Assembly (NCBI GenBank): GCA_963920765.1
Contig: OY987243.1
Location: 8,060,001 to 8,124,000, forward strand
Length of the DNA: 64,000 nucleotides
Reading direction: 5' to 3'
Source: Ulota crispa
Taxonomy: Eukaryota; Streptophyta; Bryopsida; Orthotrichales; Orthotrichaceae
The translations under genes were made by a program, and so were the position numbers. A model generated the notes under the pieces. That model was not told the origin of the DNA. It searched no databases and was given only the letters and a program-made list of their open reading frames with translations. Below, in pieces: positions 50,575 through 61,697 of the stretch; position 1 is the stretch's first letter, and each line of letters starts with the position of its first letter.

Positions 50575-52260
50575 TTAAAACAAATGAACTATGATGGAGC
50601 CAAATCGGGCCGTCATGTTTATCTGACTCGTAGAATGCAATCAGCTCACTTTACGATGCAACTGGAGCTCAAAGGATATAGGTCTGCCGCGCAATTAGAG
50701 CAGGTCGTGACGTTTATTTCAACCTTCCCACCGACGATCAGAATCTAGAAAAGTGGGCAATGACATGTGGCGCAATATGCTTGGTGGTATTAACTATTAA
50801 GTGCATACGAGAGTAGCGCTACCATATTCTAAAAATTGGTCATAGAAATTGACACCCAAACTGATAATCAGAAGCATAGAATTCGAAGTTAGGTTTTGGC
50901 CTTCGCTTTGGAAATTTGAGAACTGGAGGTGTGGACCTGAGAACTGGACCAGATCTAGACCCATCAAGCCCTGACTTTTAGTCCGTAATTTTCTGGAAAA
51001 GTTGTTGAATGATACTTGCTAGTGATCTATCTGTTAACCGGATGTTAACGAAGTCATTAAAGTGGCCACAATCCAAGAGATTATCACTTTTCCAGCGTCT
51101 CTCCTACACCTCACGTCTACCTCATTCCTAGGAAGTAGAGCTTTAAGCATATTATTGAATTTCACAATTTTAGCTCTCCAATATTCCTAATATGACCATA
51201 TCGGTGAATGTAGTGCATGGTACAAAATGCCGAATCACTCCCTCGATGTGAACTTCAAGTAATTTGTGCAACTTCATCTAACTTGTACCACTGATCATGT
51301 TCAAACGGAGTCAAACTGTTAATAAAAGGCCTCATTAAAAGAAAAATGAGCTCAAGAGAAGGCCCTCAAGAGAAGGCCCTCAAGCCCGCCCTCAAGGGAG
51401 GTGGCTACAAGGGTCAGAAGCATTTAAACATTATGTCCTTTTTCAAATAAAAAGAGATTAATGCCCTATACGTGCTTGCAAGTTGCAACTCATGAGTCAT
51501 GATGTAGTATTTCATGAGGATAATTTATTTTTACAATATTATATTGTCTTTGTTTGATGAGTGTCCTTGTTTGATTGGGAATTCTAATTGTAGTTCATTC
51601 TTGTATCCTATTAGAGATCCTTGCATTAGTGATTGTCATGTTATAATATTGCTTTGCATCATCAAATGATTTTATCATGTAGCATGGTACATTTGAGTAC
51701 TTCACACAAGATAGACTAAGACCCTTATGTAAGTACCTTATCTATGCTTCTCCTACCTCAATAAATATGGTAATGTGTCAAGATTGGAAGGTCTTCTCTT
51801 GAGCTCATGTTTCCTCTAATGCTGAGTCCGATATTCTAATTTCGACTGGGGTTAACCGGACGGCCAGCTTTGCACCCGGTGCTCACAACTTTAGCACCGG
51901 CAGATTCTTACTAAGGTTCGGTTGAAGGCCATTGTCCAATTTCAAAGTAGAGTCAACAAAGCTACACAAAAAAACAACTGCAAAGCATATTAGAAATCGT
52001 GAGGCACTGGTTAAACAATGAGTTAATTATGGCGATACGAGCCAAGCTAGCTATGATCTTCTCTAGCAGTAAGTTAGTAAACTGAGGAATAATCTCCAGA
52101 ACGTCCTCTGTAACGTGTCTCGCCCGCCTTCTTGGCCTTCCTCGTTTCCGCTCCTGGATAACAGTGGTCAATCATGTCATATCTGGTTAGTGCGGTAGAT
52201 AGTATCCAGCTGCAGAGAACCGCCTTCTCTGCGCCGTACCGTATCGTAGCAATCAAGAGT
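50575..52260. other. Gene-less stretch
   Basis: No supported gene. A short tandem run of CTCAAGAGAAGGCC is at 51351-51405. Frames at 51962-52171 and 52074-52265 (-) overlap in different phases and lack domains. Confidence 0.45.
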
Positions 52261-52489
52261 AACACTATATTTGTTAATTTGGGAAAAACAGGTGTCTCAC
52301 TTTGTATTTCACCTTAAATCCAAAAAGTTACCTTGAAGGTACTAAATTCAGTCTGAGTCACTAAGATTTTTCCCTAGCAAATTTCTCCTCTCAGGTGAGG
52401 ACAAGTGTACAAAAAATGCTGAGCTCGGTAAACCTTCACCTCAAAGTCCCAAAATGTACCGTTTTCCCCAAATTAACAAATATTGTGTT
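52261..52489. mobile_element. MITE-B, TSD GAGT
   Basis: Starts AACACTATATTTGTTAATTT and ends AAATTAACAAATATTGTGTT. GAGT is duplicated exactly (52257-52260 and 52490-52493). It lies just upstream of Cys-motif gene 2 and may sit in its promoter region. Confidence 0.9.
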
Positions 52490-52573
52490 GAGTATTTTCA
52501 TATCCGGCCTGTCGAATCGAAGATCTTTCCCCTATGAGCAATGACGGCCTCTTTTTAATTAGTTTGTTGCTTT

Positions 52574-52581
52574 TATAAAAG
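52574..52581 (+). promoter_or_regulatory. Possible TATA box for Cys-motif gene 2
   Basis: TATAAAAG, a good plant TATA match, about 400 bp before the chosen ATG and 85 bp after the MITE-B. It would imply a long 5' UTR or an unseen upstream intron. Confidence 0.35.
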
Positions 52582-52981
52582 AGAGTTAACATAAGGAAAT
52601 CATTGCCTTCTGAGATGTAACATCACGTACAATTGTATTATAGAAGTCAGGGGTTGTTCTGCAATGCCTATACTTGCCGACGTTGCCGTCGATACGTATC
52701 CTGCATGCTAGCTCCTGATATTTCGGCTACCAAGGAATCTTTAAACATATATTTAGAGATTGAAGCTTGCTATGCAGTTTATTCTTGCTGTGTTGTGCCG
52801 TCTTAGTTCCAAACCCTCTGTTTCTCGTATGGAATCGGCAGACCGCACTGGAGCTTCCTTTCCAGTTCATGCTTGATTATGTTTGAATCATCGATTTGTA
52901 GTCCGCTGTTCGTTTGGTTTTTATCGGCTTAGAGTAAGAGCCTGGTGTAGCAACTCACTTGGAACGTTTCATCTGTGCCTA

Positions 52982-53428
52982 ATGATCATGTTGCGGAAAG
53001 ATTGTGTATCCAACCAAGGGTTAGACGGGCAGAATAATGAAGCAGGAGGATCTGAAACGTCTGTCCAGCATGCTCCAGAACCGTCAGCAGCTCCAGTTGG
53101 TGGAGAAAGCACCGTCGAAAGCTCCCCTCCGAGCAGTTCCAGTGCTTCTCACGGCGAGAATCCACCAGGAGCTCCGAGCCGTGACCCCCACGTCTGCAAA
53201 GAATTTCCGTGCCCGATATGCAACCCGAACCGCGACCAACAGCAGGAGGAGACCTTTCGAGTAGTCGAGCAACATTCACTCAGACCAGCCGCAAGCACTC
53301 AGAGTACTATCTTTCGTTCTGATCCCGAGCGCCAGCAAAACATGGAAGTATCTGAGTCCGAGGATAATTTGCAGCTGGAAGTTGCAACCGGTGCACAAGG
53401 TCAGAAACTCAAGGATCACTTAGTCTAA
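52982..53428 (+). CDS. Cys-motif protein 2 (unknown family), 148 aa
   Basis: No family recognised. The chosen start gives MIMLRKDCVSN; the same ATGATCATG opens Cys-motif gene 1, which supports both starts. Upstream in-frame sequence back to 52883 has no ATG. One Cys/His unit lies near residues 68-85 (RDPHVC-KEFP-CPI-CN). It is preceded by a Ser/Pro/Ala-rich stretch (SSPPSSSSAS) and followed by a Gln/Glu-rich acidic tail. The protein looks largely disordered, without membrane helices or signal peptide. The unit FPCP-x-C is closest to those of the 57.5 kb gene. Codon use and GC stand out from the AT-rich surroundings, as for a real gene. Metal binding through Cys and His is inferred only. Confidence 0.55.
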   Translation: MIMLRKDCVSNQGLDGQNNEAGGSETSVQHAPEPSAAPVGGESTVESSPPSSSSASHGENPPGAPSRDPHVCKEFPCPICNPNRDQQQEETFRVVEQHSLRPAASTQSTIFRSDPERQQNMEVSESEDNLQLEVATGAQGQKLKDHLV

Positions 53429-55310
53429 GTGGTAACAGTTTGTAGAAATATAGAACTTCATTTTCCTGGAGTTTTATGCATACTGGAGCAGTTTTTATGT
53501 GTAGAATCTGTACAATTATAGCTTTTATGTAGAGCCGGCCAGCCGGGTACGGTGGGGATCTTTGTAACTGGTAGGGGTTTGTTAAGTGGCTTTCCAGTTT
53601 CCAGTCGTATGTCAATATCTATCGTGTTACCACGAGTGAATTTTGATAATATGAGTGTCAGAATTGTACGTGCAACCTGTAGTCAGTGATTGTGTAGTGC
53701 ACTCGAGGTCTCTCTTGAACAAATGGGTTTGTGTAAAGGAGCTGAATTATTTCGGAATTATATACTATACTTCGACTCCCAAGTATTTTACACTACGTAC
53801 TTACTGAGAATCAGTGATCCTGGATACTTAATATTCCAGCATCCAACCAATTGTTGAAATCTCCACAGTCACCGAGTTATTGAGATATTGCCGCAGTGGT
53901 GTCCATGTATTTAGTCTGCCCAGAAGAAAATGAACCGTCCTCCCATACTGGCAGAATGACACCGTCTTTTAGAACTGATATGATGCACTTCCAGTAAGTT
54001 ATGTCACAATTGGGAGCAGGTGCTTAGAACAACTCGGTTCTTATGACTTTACTGCAGAACCCATAATTAAAATAACAGAACTATATCATTTGGTTCTGTT
54101 CTAACAAGTTACAATTACACTAGTAATGTCATTAATGTAGTTTCGACTTTCAACACGTTGCTAAGATATGATCCTTCATCCCTGGAATGTTGTTACAAGT
54201 GTAGTCTTCAGTTGCAGCTCGTCCGGTCGTCCCACTTGTGCATAGAGAGTACGTGTAAGTATGCTTCTCTACCCTAGAGGTGTATGTATTCTGACAGTGT
54301 CAACTAATGTATCCTTTGGAAGGACCATTACTAGCTCTAGTATAAAGGAAAGAATGATTGTCAGATAGCAAGAAAAAGCATATACATGAGGATTTCCATA
54401 TCTTGAGTAAATGTGCTAAGCGTTATTCTGTTTATGCTGTATGTATTGCAACAGAGAATGAGTAAGTCATCAATCACTACCAGGATTTCAAGTGGGTGTG
54501 CAAAGTTTTGGTAGAGAACGAACTTTGTGCGGTGTACGTGCTTAAGCATGTACCAAAATGTCATTCAGTATAGTAGGTAGAACTTCAATTTCAGTTTAGT
54601 TTAAATGGCTGTATTGCCTGTATTCCGGGGTCACTTTCACAAGGGAGAAAACAGAATGAGAAGAAAAAGTTGTGAGAAGAGAAGAGGGGTACAACCGTGG
54701 CTTGAATTGCAAGATATGTAGGCAGTTCTAGTAAGCATGCACAGTCCTTAAAATTTCCACTTCAACACTTCTTCTGACCAGTTACCTCCAAATTATTTAT
54801 CGATTTTTACCATCTCTTCTAGGTCCCTAGGCCATTTTTGAGGAATACGCTACTTCAACGAAATTGATATTACAGTGTTGCTGAAAAGCATCGCAAACCT
54901 TCCTACGGAGTAAATAATACTATTAAACTCACTGGTTTTAAGTGCCAGACGAAACATTCTTGAATGGAATAGAGACTTGAGCAAGCAACGAGTGATGTTG
55001 TCTTGGCTGATAGTTTCCAATGAATGTTCTTGTGCAGTAACTATAGTCTGTATCTACAGCATCATTGCTTCTACTAGAAACAGCCCCTCACGATTAAGCA
55101 GCACATTTATGTAGCACTACGTAGTGCTCAAACCTGGTCACATTGGAACTGGACTTTCCGGTCTACTTGACCTACGACTTGACAGTCAATAATTCGGTGT
55201 GTGTTGAAATTCCTGTGCACTCCGACGTTTGCGTTGGTGCTCTCAAAGGTCTTCTTACTGCGACCGGCTGTCTGCAAATCCGCTAATAATTGTACTTCCA
55301 AAGCAACTTG
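53429..55310. other. Gene-less stretch
   Basis: It presumably starts with the 3' UTR of Cys-motif gene 2. Remaining frames (for example 54361-54564 minus) have no recognised domain and no repeat family was found before 55.3 kb. Confidence 0.45.
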
Positions 55311-56052
55311 TCCTAAAGGCCCAAGCACTGTTTTTTGGCAACACAGCGATTTTGGGCAGCTCACTACAAGTGGACCTTTCAATCTTTTTTTTGGAATTTT
55401 CACACATGATTTGTCCAAAAAATAGCTTTAAGGTCCACCAATTTTCATAACTTTTGACTACATGATTTAGAAGTTATTGCATGATATGTTGTTTTTTTAA
55501 AACTCTGGGCAACTTGAGCAGCTCAAAAAACTTTATTGAAAATTGCATTTTTTTAGTTTTTTTTTTGGAATAGGTTCTTTAGACTTATATGAATATGGGA
55601 AGCTTCCAATTGTTCCATTTTGATTGATGAAATGAAAGTTATGAGAATTTTTAGTTTGCCAATAGGTATGGAGTCTCTCAAAAGTCAAACCACGCCTACC
55701 CGCAAACTAAAAATTCTCTTATCTTTCATCTCATAAATTAGAACTAAATGATTCAAAGCTTCCCACGTTCATATAAGTCTAAAGAACCTATTCCAAAAAA
55801 AGAAACTAAAAAATTACAATTTTAAAAGAAGTTTTTTGTGTTGCCAGATTGCCTAGAGTTCAAAAAAAACAACATATCATGCAATAACTTTTAAACCATG
55901 TAATCAAAAGTTTTGAAGATTGTTGAACCTTAAAGCTACTCCTTGGACACATCATGTATGAAAATTTCAAAGAAAGAAGATGAAACATCCACTTGTAGTG
56001 AGTTGCCCAAAATACATTTTATCTCCCGAAGGGACAAGTGGGCTTTTAGGGG
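55311..56052. mobile_element. FB-C copy 3, complete foldback
   Basis: Left CCTAAAGGCCCAAGC, right GGGCTTTTAGGGG followed by TTAA; the left TTAA has decayed (CTTG). Almost the whole 742 bp is one hairpin centred near 55682, with the same CTTTAGACTTATATGAATATG and ATGATTCAAAGCTTCCCAC blocks as copy 1. Confidence 0.85.
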
Positions 56053-56816
56053 TTAAAGAAATATATAACTGTCTCAAGAATTGAATGCAGGCGCTTATAA
56101 GTTTATAACCAAATCACTAAGTTGTATTTAATTTTATAAAGATTTAGCCCATCAATGTAAAGTTACTGCTTTTTTCATTTATTGATAAAGAGAGAGCCAA
56201 AATGATTCTAGTGTATCAAACTTAGTGTCTTAAATACGCAAGTTTGTAATACAACAGTTTCGCTTCTAGCAAGTTAACAAGGTTTTTATGTACTATAAGG
56301 ATTCTTCTCTCAAGTCTAGTATACTCTATACCTTAGTCTTTATTTTTGATAATAACACTAAAATAATACAAAAGATGTGTTGTAAATTTGTAAAATAATA
56401 TTATAGCATCCACGTACACAGGTACACTACCTTAAATGTGTTAATTGTTGGACATATGAATTTTTGAAGTGAAGAAGTGAGTACATGAAATTATCTCTTG
56501 AAAATATGTGCAAACTTATTTAGAATTCAATGATCCAATATTTGTTTGATAGTATCGTCAGTCATGACTGGTCGATCAAGAAGCACTCGCGTATATAACA
56601 CTAACAAAAGCGTCATTTCAAATGACCCAGAGTCCCAGGCCAGCATTACGTACAATCATACATACACGGGATACGATGCCACTCTTCCCCCGAGGAAAAA
56701 TGCAAGCTTCTACATTCAAATCACTGGCTGTAAAAACATTGACTAAGTCTTATTTCTTACGTACAATCAGCGATGCAAGTATGTAACTTGATACCAACGA
56801 ATGACCAATTCTAGCT
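56053..56816. other. Gene-less stretch
   Basis: AT-rich to about 56.5 kb. A 66-codon plus frame at 56546-56746 is followed by a stop and has no recognised domain. Confidence 0.45.
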
Positions 56817-57102
56817 AACACCATATTAGGTAAATTGAGAAAAACGGATGTATCATTTTGTAGTCCACCTTAAACTCAAAAAGTTATCTTAAATCAGATT
56901 TAAATCAGATTTGAAGGTATCAGATTTAATCTAAGTAACTAAAAAAATTTCACTCTCAAATTCCTCCTTTTGTGAGAGCACGTGTACCAAAGAGCACGTG
57001 TACCAAAAAACACTGAAGCTCGGCTCGGTTTAAGATGATCACCTCAAACCTTCAAAAGTCCCAAAATGTACTCTTTCTTCCCAATTTACCTAATATGACG
57101 TT
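56817..57102. mobile_element. MITE-B, TSD AGCT
   Basis: Starts AACACCATATTAGGTAAATT and ends CAATTTACCTAATATGACGTT. AGCT is duplicated exactly (56813-56816 and 57103-57106). Two internal short tandem duplications (AAATCAGATT and CACGTGTACCAA) lengthen it. It lies about 290 bp downstream of Cys-motif gene 3. Confidence 0.9.
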
Positions 57103-57394
57103 AGCTGTAACTATTGTCACGAATTCTTATCAGTGTTTGATAAAAACGGTTCGACACCGGAAACGACCAGCAAGCGAGTCAGCTACCAAGCTAAACATAA
57201 GCTAGATTAATACTAGAAGCGACTCCTTGCCGTAGTCAACATACTTTCCTTCATGTGTCAAGATTGTCAAACTGGCGAATCTAATTTTGCAGGGTCGATC
57301 GAGGCTGTTTCAAGCTTGAAGGTCTTCACCAGATGTCACGTGAAAATAATTTCACAGCAGGCTCTTTCACCGCCGATGATTCATGTTTATGAAT

Positions 57395-57975
57395 TCACCC
57401 GCTACGATCATTTTTATGACAGAGGGGGCAGGGGAACTCCGGGCACTTGTGTCCTCCATCAGGATACGTAATCATCAGAGCAGAAAACACTGGGTTTGAG
57501 GAAATACGGTCTTCAGATTCGTATGTAATGAGATCAGACTTACAGTCGAAATTTTGGGGCGGCTACCTTCGGAGTCGGTGGAGATGTCCCTGGTGCTATG
57601 ACAGGTGGGGCAGGGGAAATAAGGGCATCTGTGTTCTCCATCAGGACATTCCACCTCTGGGACCATATGCTCGCTTTGACTCTTTCGGGGACTCTTTCTA
57701 CCAGAGACAACGAAGAAAACCTCAGGAGTAGCAGTGCAACTCGCTTTAGGACTAATTTTGTGAAGGATGGTCGTCAAAATGCGATCAATCTCCCTCTGAA
57801 AGTCTTCACCATTGCCGCTTTGGATCAATTCTGATTCCACTAATGGTGTTTGGTAATGAATACCGTCGACGTACTTAAGCAACGTGGCAAGCTCCGGCTC
57901 TCCATCTCCTTTCTCGTGGATTGGAGTTGATGACTCTGAGGTGAATGCCAATAGTTCCACAGCCATCATCCCCAT
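57395..57975 (-). CDS. Cys-motif protein 3 (unknown family), two near-identical units
   Basis: No family recognised. ATG at 57975 (MGMMAVELL). The uninterrupted frame runs to 57475 (166 aa) and holds one unit: CPDGEHRC-PYFP-CPT-CH. Just downstream, in another frame, a second unit nearly identical in DNA (YPDGGHKC-PEFP-CPL-CHKN) ends in a stop at 57395. A putative 77-bp intron, 57566-57490 (donor GTAGCC, acceptor CCTCAAACCCAG), joins both in frame to give 167 aa; a stronger-looking GTAAGT donor nearby would not. The N-terminal part (ATLLKYV, DFQREIDRILTTILHKI) looks helical. A TATAAATA lies about 160 bp upstream. The two-unit layout parallels the 12 kb gene, including the YPD before unit 2, which supports the spliced model. 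Metal binding is inference. Confidence 0.5.
57411..57660 (-). repeat. Tandem duplication of the Cys/His unit
   Basis: The about 55-bp blocks at 57421-57475 and 57599-57653 share CCTGATGGAG-ACACA, TTCCCCTGCCCC and TGTCATA in the same order on the minus strand. High DNA identity suggests a recent duplication. Confidence 0.75.
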
Positions 57976-58134
57976 GTGATAGGAAAGTGTTCAGCTATCT
58001 GAAAGAAATTGAGTATTCTTCCAATGGGCTGTCAGAAACGCCTCCTCGTAGCTGGGCACTCGGCTAGATAGGAAGTTAGAGCAGTACTCTAGAAAGCGAA
58101 AGAGCTCTATATCTAGCAGTTTGTCCTGAAGAGG

Positions 58135-58142
58135 TATTTATA
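58135..58142 (-). promoter_or_regulatory. TATA box for Cys-motif gene 3
   Basis: TATAAATA on the minus strand in a CCAGTATAAATACC context, a strong plant TATA match. It would give a start of transcription about 130 bp before the ATG at 57975. Confidence 0.55.
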
Positions 58143-58972
58143 CTGGAAAAATGTCGGTTGTGAAATAACCTCGTATGAAACTTATGTTTGTACTTACTGG
58201 GACTCATCAATGTAAGTAAGAGTTAACATGCTTCTTAAAGAATCCTTGTCTTTTTTGGCCAGCCAAACAGTCCGGAACACTGCAGGCTCTTCATCATCGA
58301 GGCAATCCGAAGTCAGCCTGGAATTAGAAGTCAAGCAGGTTTTACTCAAAGGCTAAGTATGGGTTGAACACTGTTTCCAATGAAGACAAGCGCGGTCTTC
58401 AAGGTCTTGCCGACAGAGGATTTGAGTCAGTCGAATTGTTGTGATGAACACTCAGTGCATTCCGGAGTTGCATCGAATAGTAACTCCGGGAAACCTTGAG
58501 TCCCCTCCAAAAACCGGCGGAGAATGATTTCATGGCTGGAGCCTGAAGTAGGCGGGTGTAGGCTCAGGTGGTGGCCGCCGGCAATTCTCGGTGCATAGAA
58601 TGCGGCTACCGTTGCGGAAATGATATCGCTCAGTAGATTTGTATACCGAGTAAATCCACAGGAGTGTCGTTGCTTTGGAGTAACTTTCTCGTTTAGATCA
58701 GGTTTATGGAGTTCTCAAAATTTCAAATTATTTCCATGCTATATAAAAATTAAGTTAACCCTGTCAGTCTTGGAACAGTTTCTTCAAAAGGTCATAATTC
58801 ATAAACCCACGTATGTATGGAATCTCTGGTAGGACCAGATTTAGACCTGAATCACCTCATAGTATACGAATTTAGAATTCAGGAGGAAAAGGGAGCATGA
58901 ATGGAACATGAAATAACAACCTCGGAATGACATGGCTTGTCAAAAACAAGGCATCAACGACACAACAGTGCA
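58143..58972. other. Upstream region of Cys-motif gene 3
   Basis: GC content is higher than in neighbouring repeats up to about 58.6 kb, but no open frame with a recognisable domain is present. A 70-codon plus frame at 58620-58832 is unconvincing. Confidence 0.4.
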
Positions 58973-59231
58973 AACACCATATTCAGTAAATTGGGAAAAA
59001 AAAGAGGTGTCCCACTTTGTTTTCCCCTCAAACCCAAAAAGTTACTTTAAACCAGATTATATGGTATCAGATTATGTCAGAGCCACTAACACCACTAAGA
59101 TATTTTCCCTCATAAATTCCTTTTTTTAGGTGAGGACACGTCTACTAAAAAAATGTTGCAAGCTTAGTTTGAGGTAATCACCTCAAAGTCCCAAAATATA
59201 CTCTTTTTCCCAATTTATTGAATATGGTGTT
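58973..59231. mobile_element. MITE-B, imperfect TSD
   Basis: Starts AACACCATATTCAGTAAATT and ends CAATTTATTGAATATGGTGTT. Flanks TGCA/TGTA match at 3 of 4. Core in reverse orientation. Confidence 0.88.
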
Positions 59232-59495
59232 TGTAGAGGATTTATAATTTAAAATCTTAACTTAATAGCACAAATCATATCATATTAGGTGTCATTGAAC
59301 AATTGACACTCTAAACGCATTATTTGTTAAATTGAGAAAATTATTACATTTTGGGGCTTTTGAAGGTTTCAAGTGACCACCTGAAACCGCATGTGCCCTC
59401 ACTTGAGAGGAGGAATTTGCACGGGAAAAACTCTTAATGGCTTAGACTAAATTTGATACCTTTGAATCTAATTTAAGGTGACTTTTTGGGTTTAA

Positions 59496-59692
59496 CCCCT
59501 AAAGGACCAAGTCCTTTCTTCTTTGAAAATCTCTGAAAATTGCCACTTTTGGGGGAATGAGTAGAAAGGTAGGAAAATAAGTTCTTTAGAAAATTCAACC
59601 ATAAGATATTGTCCTAGACTATGGGAGGTAATTATGGAAAAAAATTTAGCTCATTCTAGATTTAGAGGAGTGAGATATTGACATCTAAAGTG

Positions 59693-59734
<42 letters not shown>

Positions 59735-60733
59735 CTGCTGCCCAAAAATTTGAGAAGCCTTTAATTGCCCCTAAATCAAAAAAATTGCTCTACTCAAAGT
59801 TGAGGTTTATTTTTCCCATGTAGAAGATCAAGTTAGGTAAATATGGGAGAATTTTCAAATGAATTGGAGATGTGGATCATACTTTGTAAAATCTTGCAAT
59901 GCCATAAGGCCATAAAATTTGCATATACACTAGGCAAGATTAGAGGATTTATGTAAAATTGAGATACATGACTTACTTTGATCCAAATGGTGAAATCCAA
60001 GGAATTTTAGTCTACTACAACTTGGAAAAAAAAAAAAGTCAAAAAAAAAAATCCACAAAGAGCTCAAAAAAGTAAAGTAAAAAAGTTTACAAGGGGCAAA
60101 AAGAATGGAGGTTTGGGAGTCCCATATCTACCTGCAAACTAAAAGTTCTCATAACTTTCATCTCATCAATCAAAATTGAATGATTCAAAGAACACCATAT
60201 CTGGTAAATTGGGAAAAAGGGTACATTTTGGGACTTCTGCAAGTTGTACATGATCATGTATAACTAAGCTTAGCGTTTTTTTTTTGTACACGTGCCCTCA
60301 CTTGAGAGGGGGATTTTGCAAGGGAAAAAATCTTAGTAGCTCAGACTGAATCTGAAACCTTCAAATCTGGTTATGGATGACGTTTTCAGATGTAGGTGAA
60401 GTACAAATTGGGACACCATTTTTTCCCAATTTACCTAATATGGTGTTAAAGATTTCCCTTTTGTATAAATCAAAAGAATCCATTTCAAATTTTCATTTTT
60501 AAAAAATGCAATTTTGATTTTTTTGTTGAGTTGCCCGCCCTCCCCCTTTTTCAAAAATTCATGCATAACTTCTTCAATAAATGTTGGAATGAAGAAAAAA
60601 TTAAATGCCCACGTAGATTTTTGAATTCCACACCTTCAATAAAAGTTTCAAAAAAGCACAAAAAATAGATTAGCTATAGGTATATGCCCGAAATCCATTT
60701 GTCCCCTGAGGGGACAATTGGTCCTTTAAGGAT
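59496..60733. mobile_element. FB-C copy 4, TTAA-flanked, nested in MITE-B
   Basis: Ends CCCCTAAAGGACCAAG and TTGGTCCTTTAAGGA, with TTAA at 59492-59495 and 60734-60737. The unbroken MITE-B copies show a single TTAA there, so the duplication is certain. It carries a poly-A run at about 59697-59731 and the ATCAAAATTGAATGATTCAAAG arm of the foldback, in which a further MITE-B landed. Confidence 0.92.
60191..60447. mobile_element. MITE-B, TSD AAAG, nested in FB-C
   Basis: Starts AACACCATATCTGGTAAATT and ends CAATTTACCTAATATGGTGTT. AAAG is duplicated exactly (60187-60190 and 60448-60451). Third level of nesting: B in C in B. Confidence 0.92.
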
Positions 60734-61031
60734 TAAAGTGGAGTACAAAATAGTACCTCTATTTTTCCCAATTTAACAAATAACGCATTTCTAAGAATGA
60801 TGTTATAAATGATATTGTAGCTGGTGTTGTTGTATTGCCTATTTTTTTATTTAGTGATAGAAATCAATATGTACTTGCGCATGCAACTTATTGTAAAGCC
60901 ACAAAACTAGCTCTTGTATACTGTGTAAGATAAAGTTTGTATAAGATTGCTTGCTTGTAAATGGGCAACTTACATATTATAAAACAATGGTTCAAATATG
61001 ACATATGGGCATAATTCTAGTTTGGGGATCT

Positions 61032-61424
61032 CTAAGGTAGCCACACCTATCAGCATGACCGTCCCCATGGGGGTCACTGACATCATAATTAAAAAAGTAA
61101 ATGCCTATGAGTGAACTTAGTGATGGTTATGGGTGACAAAGTGATGGTTGTGGGTGATTGGTATGACTATTTTGAGTACCCCTCTCATTATTTAAGAAAC
61201 AACAAGCCTTGTTTTTAGCATCTCTTACTCATGGTTCCTACAATTTTAGTGATTTAGCACTTTGGAAAATACCCACACACACATGACTATGTGGATAACT
61301 TCCCAAACTAAACTAATATTTTTTGTTCTTTGTTTCCAATCTAAGGATATAATTTTTGCCCTTGTCCAACTACCCTAACCATGCTAAAGTGCTTAAACTC
61401 ACGCTTGTGAGGGCGGCTACCTTA
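61032..61424. mobile_element. MITE-F copy 3
   Basis: Ends CTAAGGTAGCCACACCTATC and GTGAGGGCGGCTACCTTA. Shares GTCCCCATGGG, GTGATGGTTATGGGTGA and AACAAGCCTTG blocks with copy 1. TA at both edges. Confidence 0.82.
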
Positions 61425-61545
61425 ATTGACAAGTCAAGTGTCCAAAAAATTTGGAACCCCAATGTACTTCAGATATCATATTTCAGGACTTTTAGTTTGC
61501 CATGACTCCACTTTGAATTATTAACATATTGTCAATTGGACCTTT

Positions 61546-61697
61546 AACACGTTATTCATTAAATTGGGAAAAAGTGACATTTTGGGACTTTTGGATATTA
61601 TGTTTTTTTTAAAGGTTATTCAATGAATACTCTTTAAAAAAAACATAAAATTCAAAAGTCCCAAAATGTCACTTTTTCCCAATTTAATGAATAATAC
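61546..61697. mobile_element. MITE-B derived palindrome
   Basis: AACACGTTATTCATTAAATT leads into GGGAAAAAGTGACATTTTGG, and the whole is mirrored to AAATGTCACTTTTTCCC and AATTTAATGAATAA. About 150 bp, a hairpin made of two inverted left ends. Confidence 0.8.

Larger units (their letters stand above)
59314..60790. mobile_element. MITE-B, TSD TCTA, split by FB-C copy 4
   Basis: Left part 59314-59495 and right part 60734-60790 together form one MITE-B (AACGCATTATTTG to CAAATAACGCATT). TCTA is duplicated exactly (59310-59313 and 60791-60794). The break falls at TTTAA in the conserved TTTTTGGGTTTAAGGTG stretch. Confidence 0.9.

Noticed and set aside
55201-55425. ORF with CKSANNCTSKATC
   Set aside because: It runs into the end of the FB-C element and has no P-D-H-x-C context; the Cys spacing looks accidental.
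59690-59735. Poly-A run as a retrotransposon tail
   Set aside because: It lies inside a TTAA-flanked foldback with no retroelement sequence before it.
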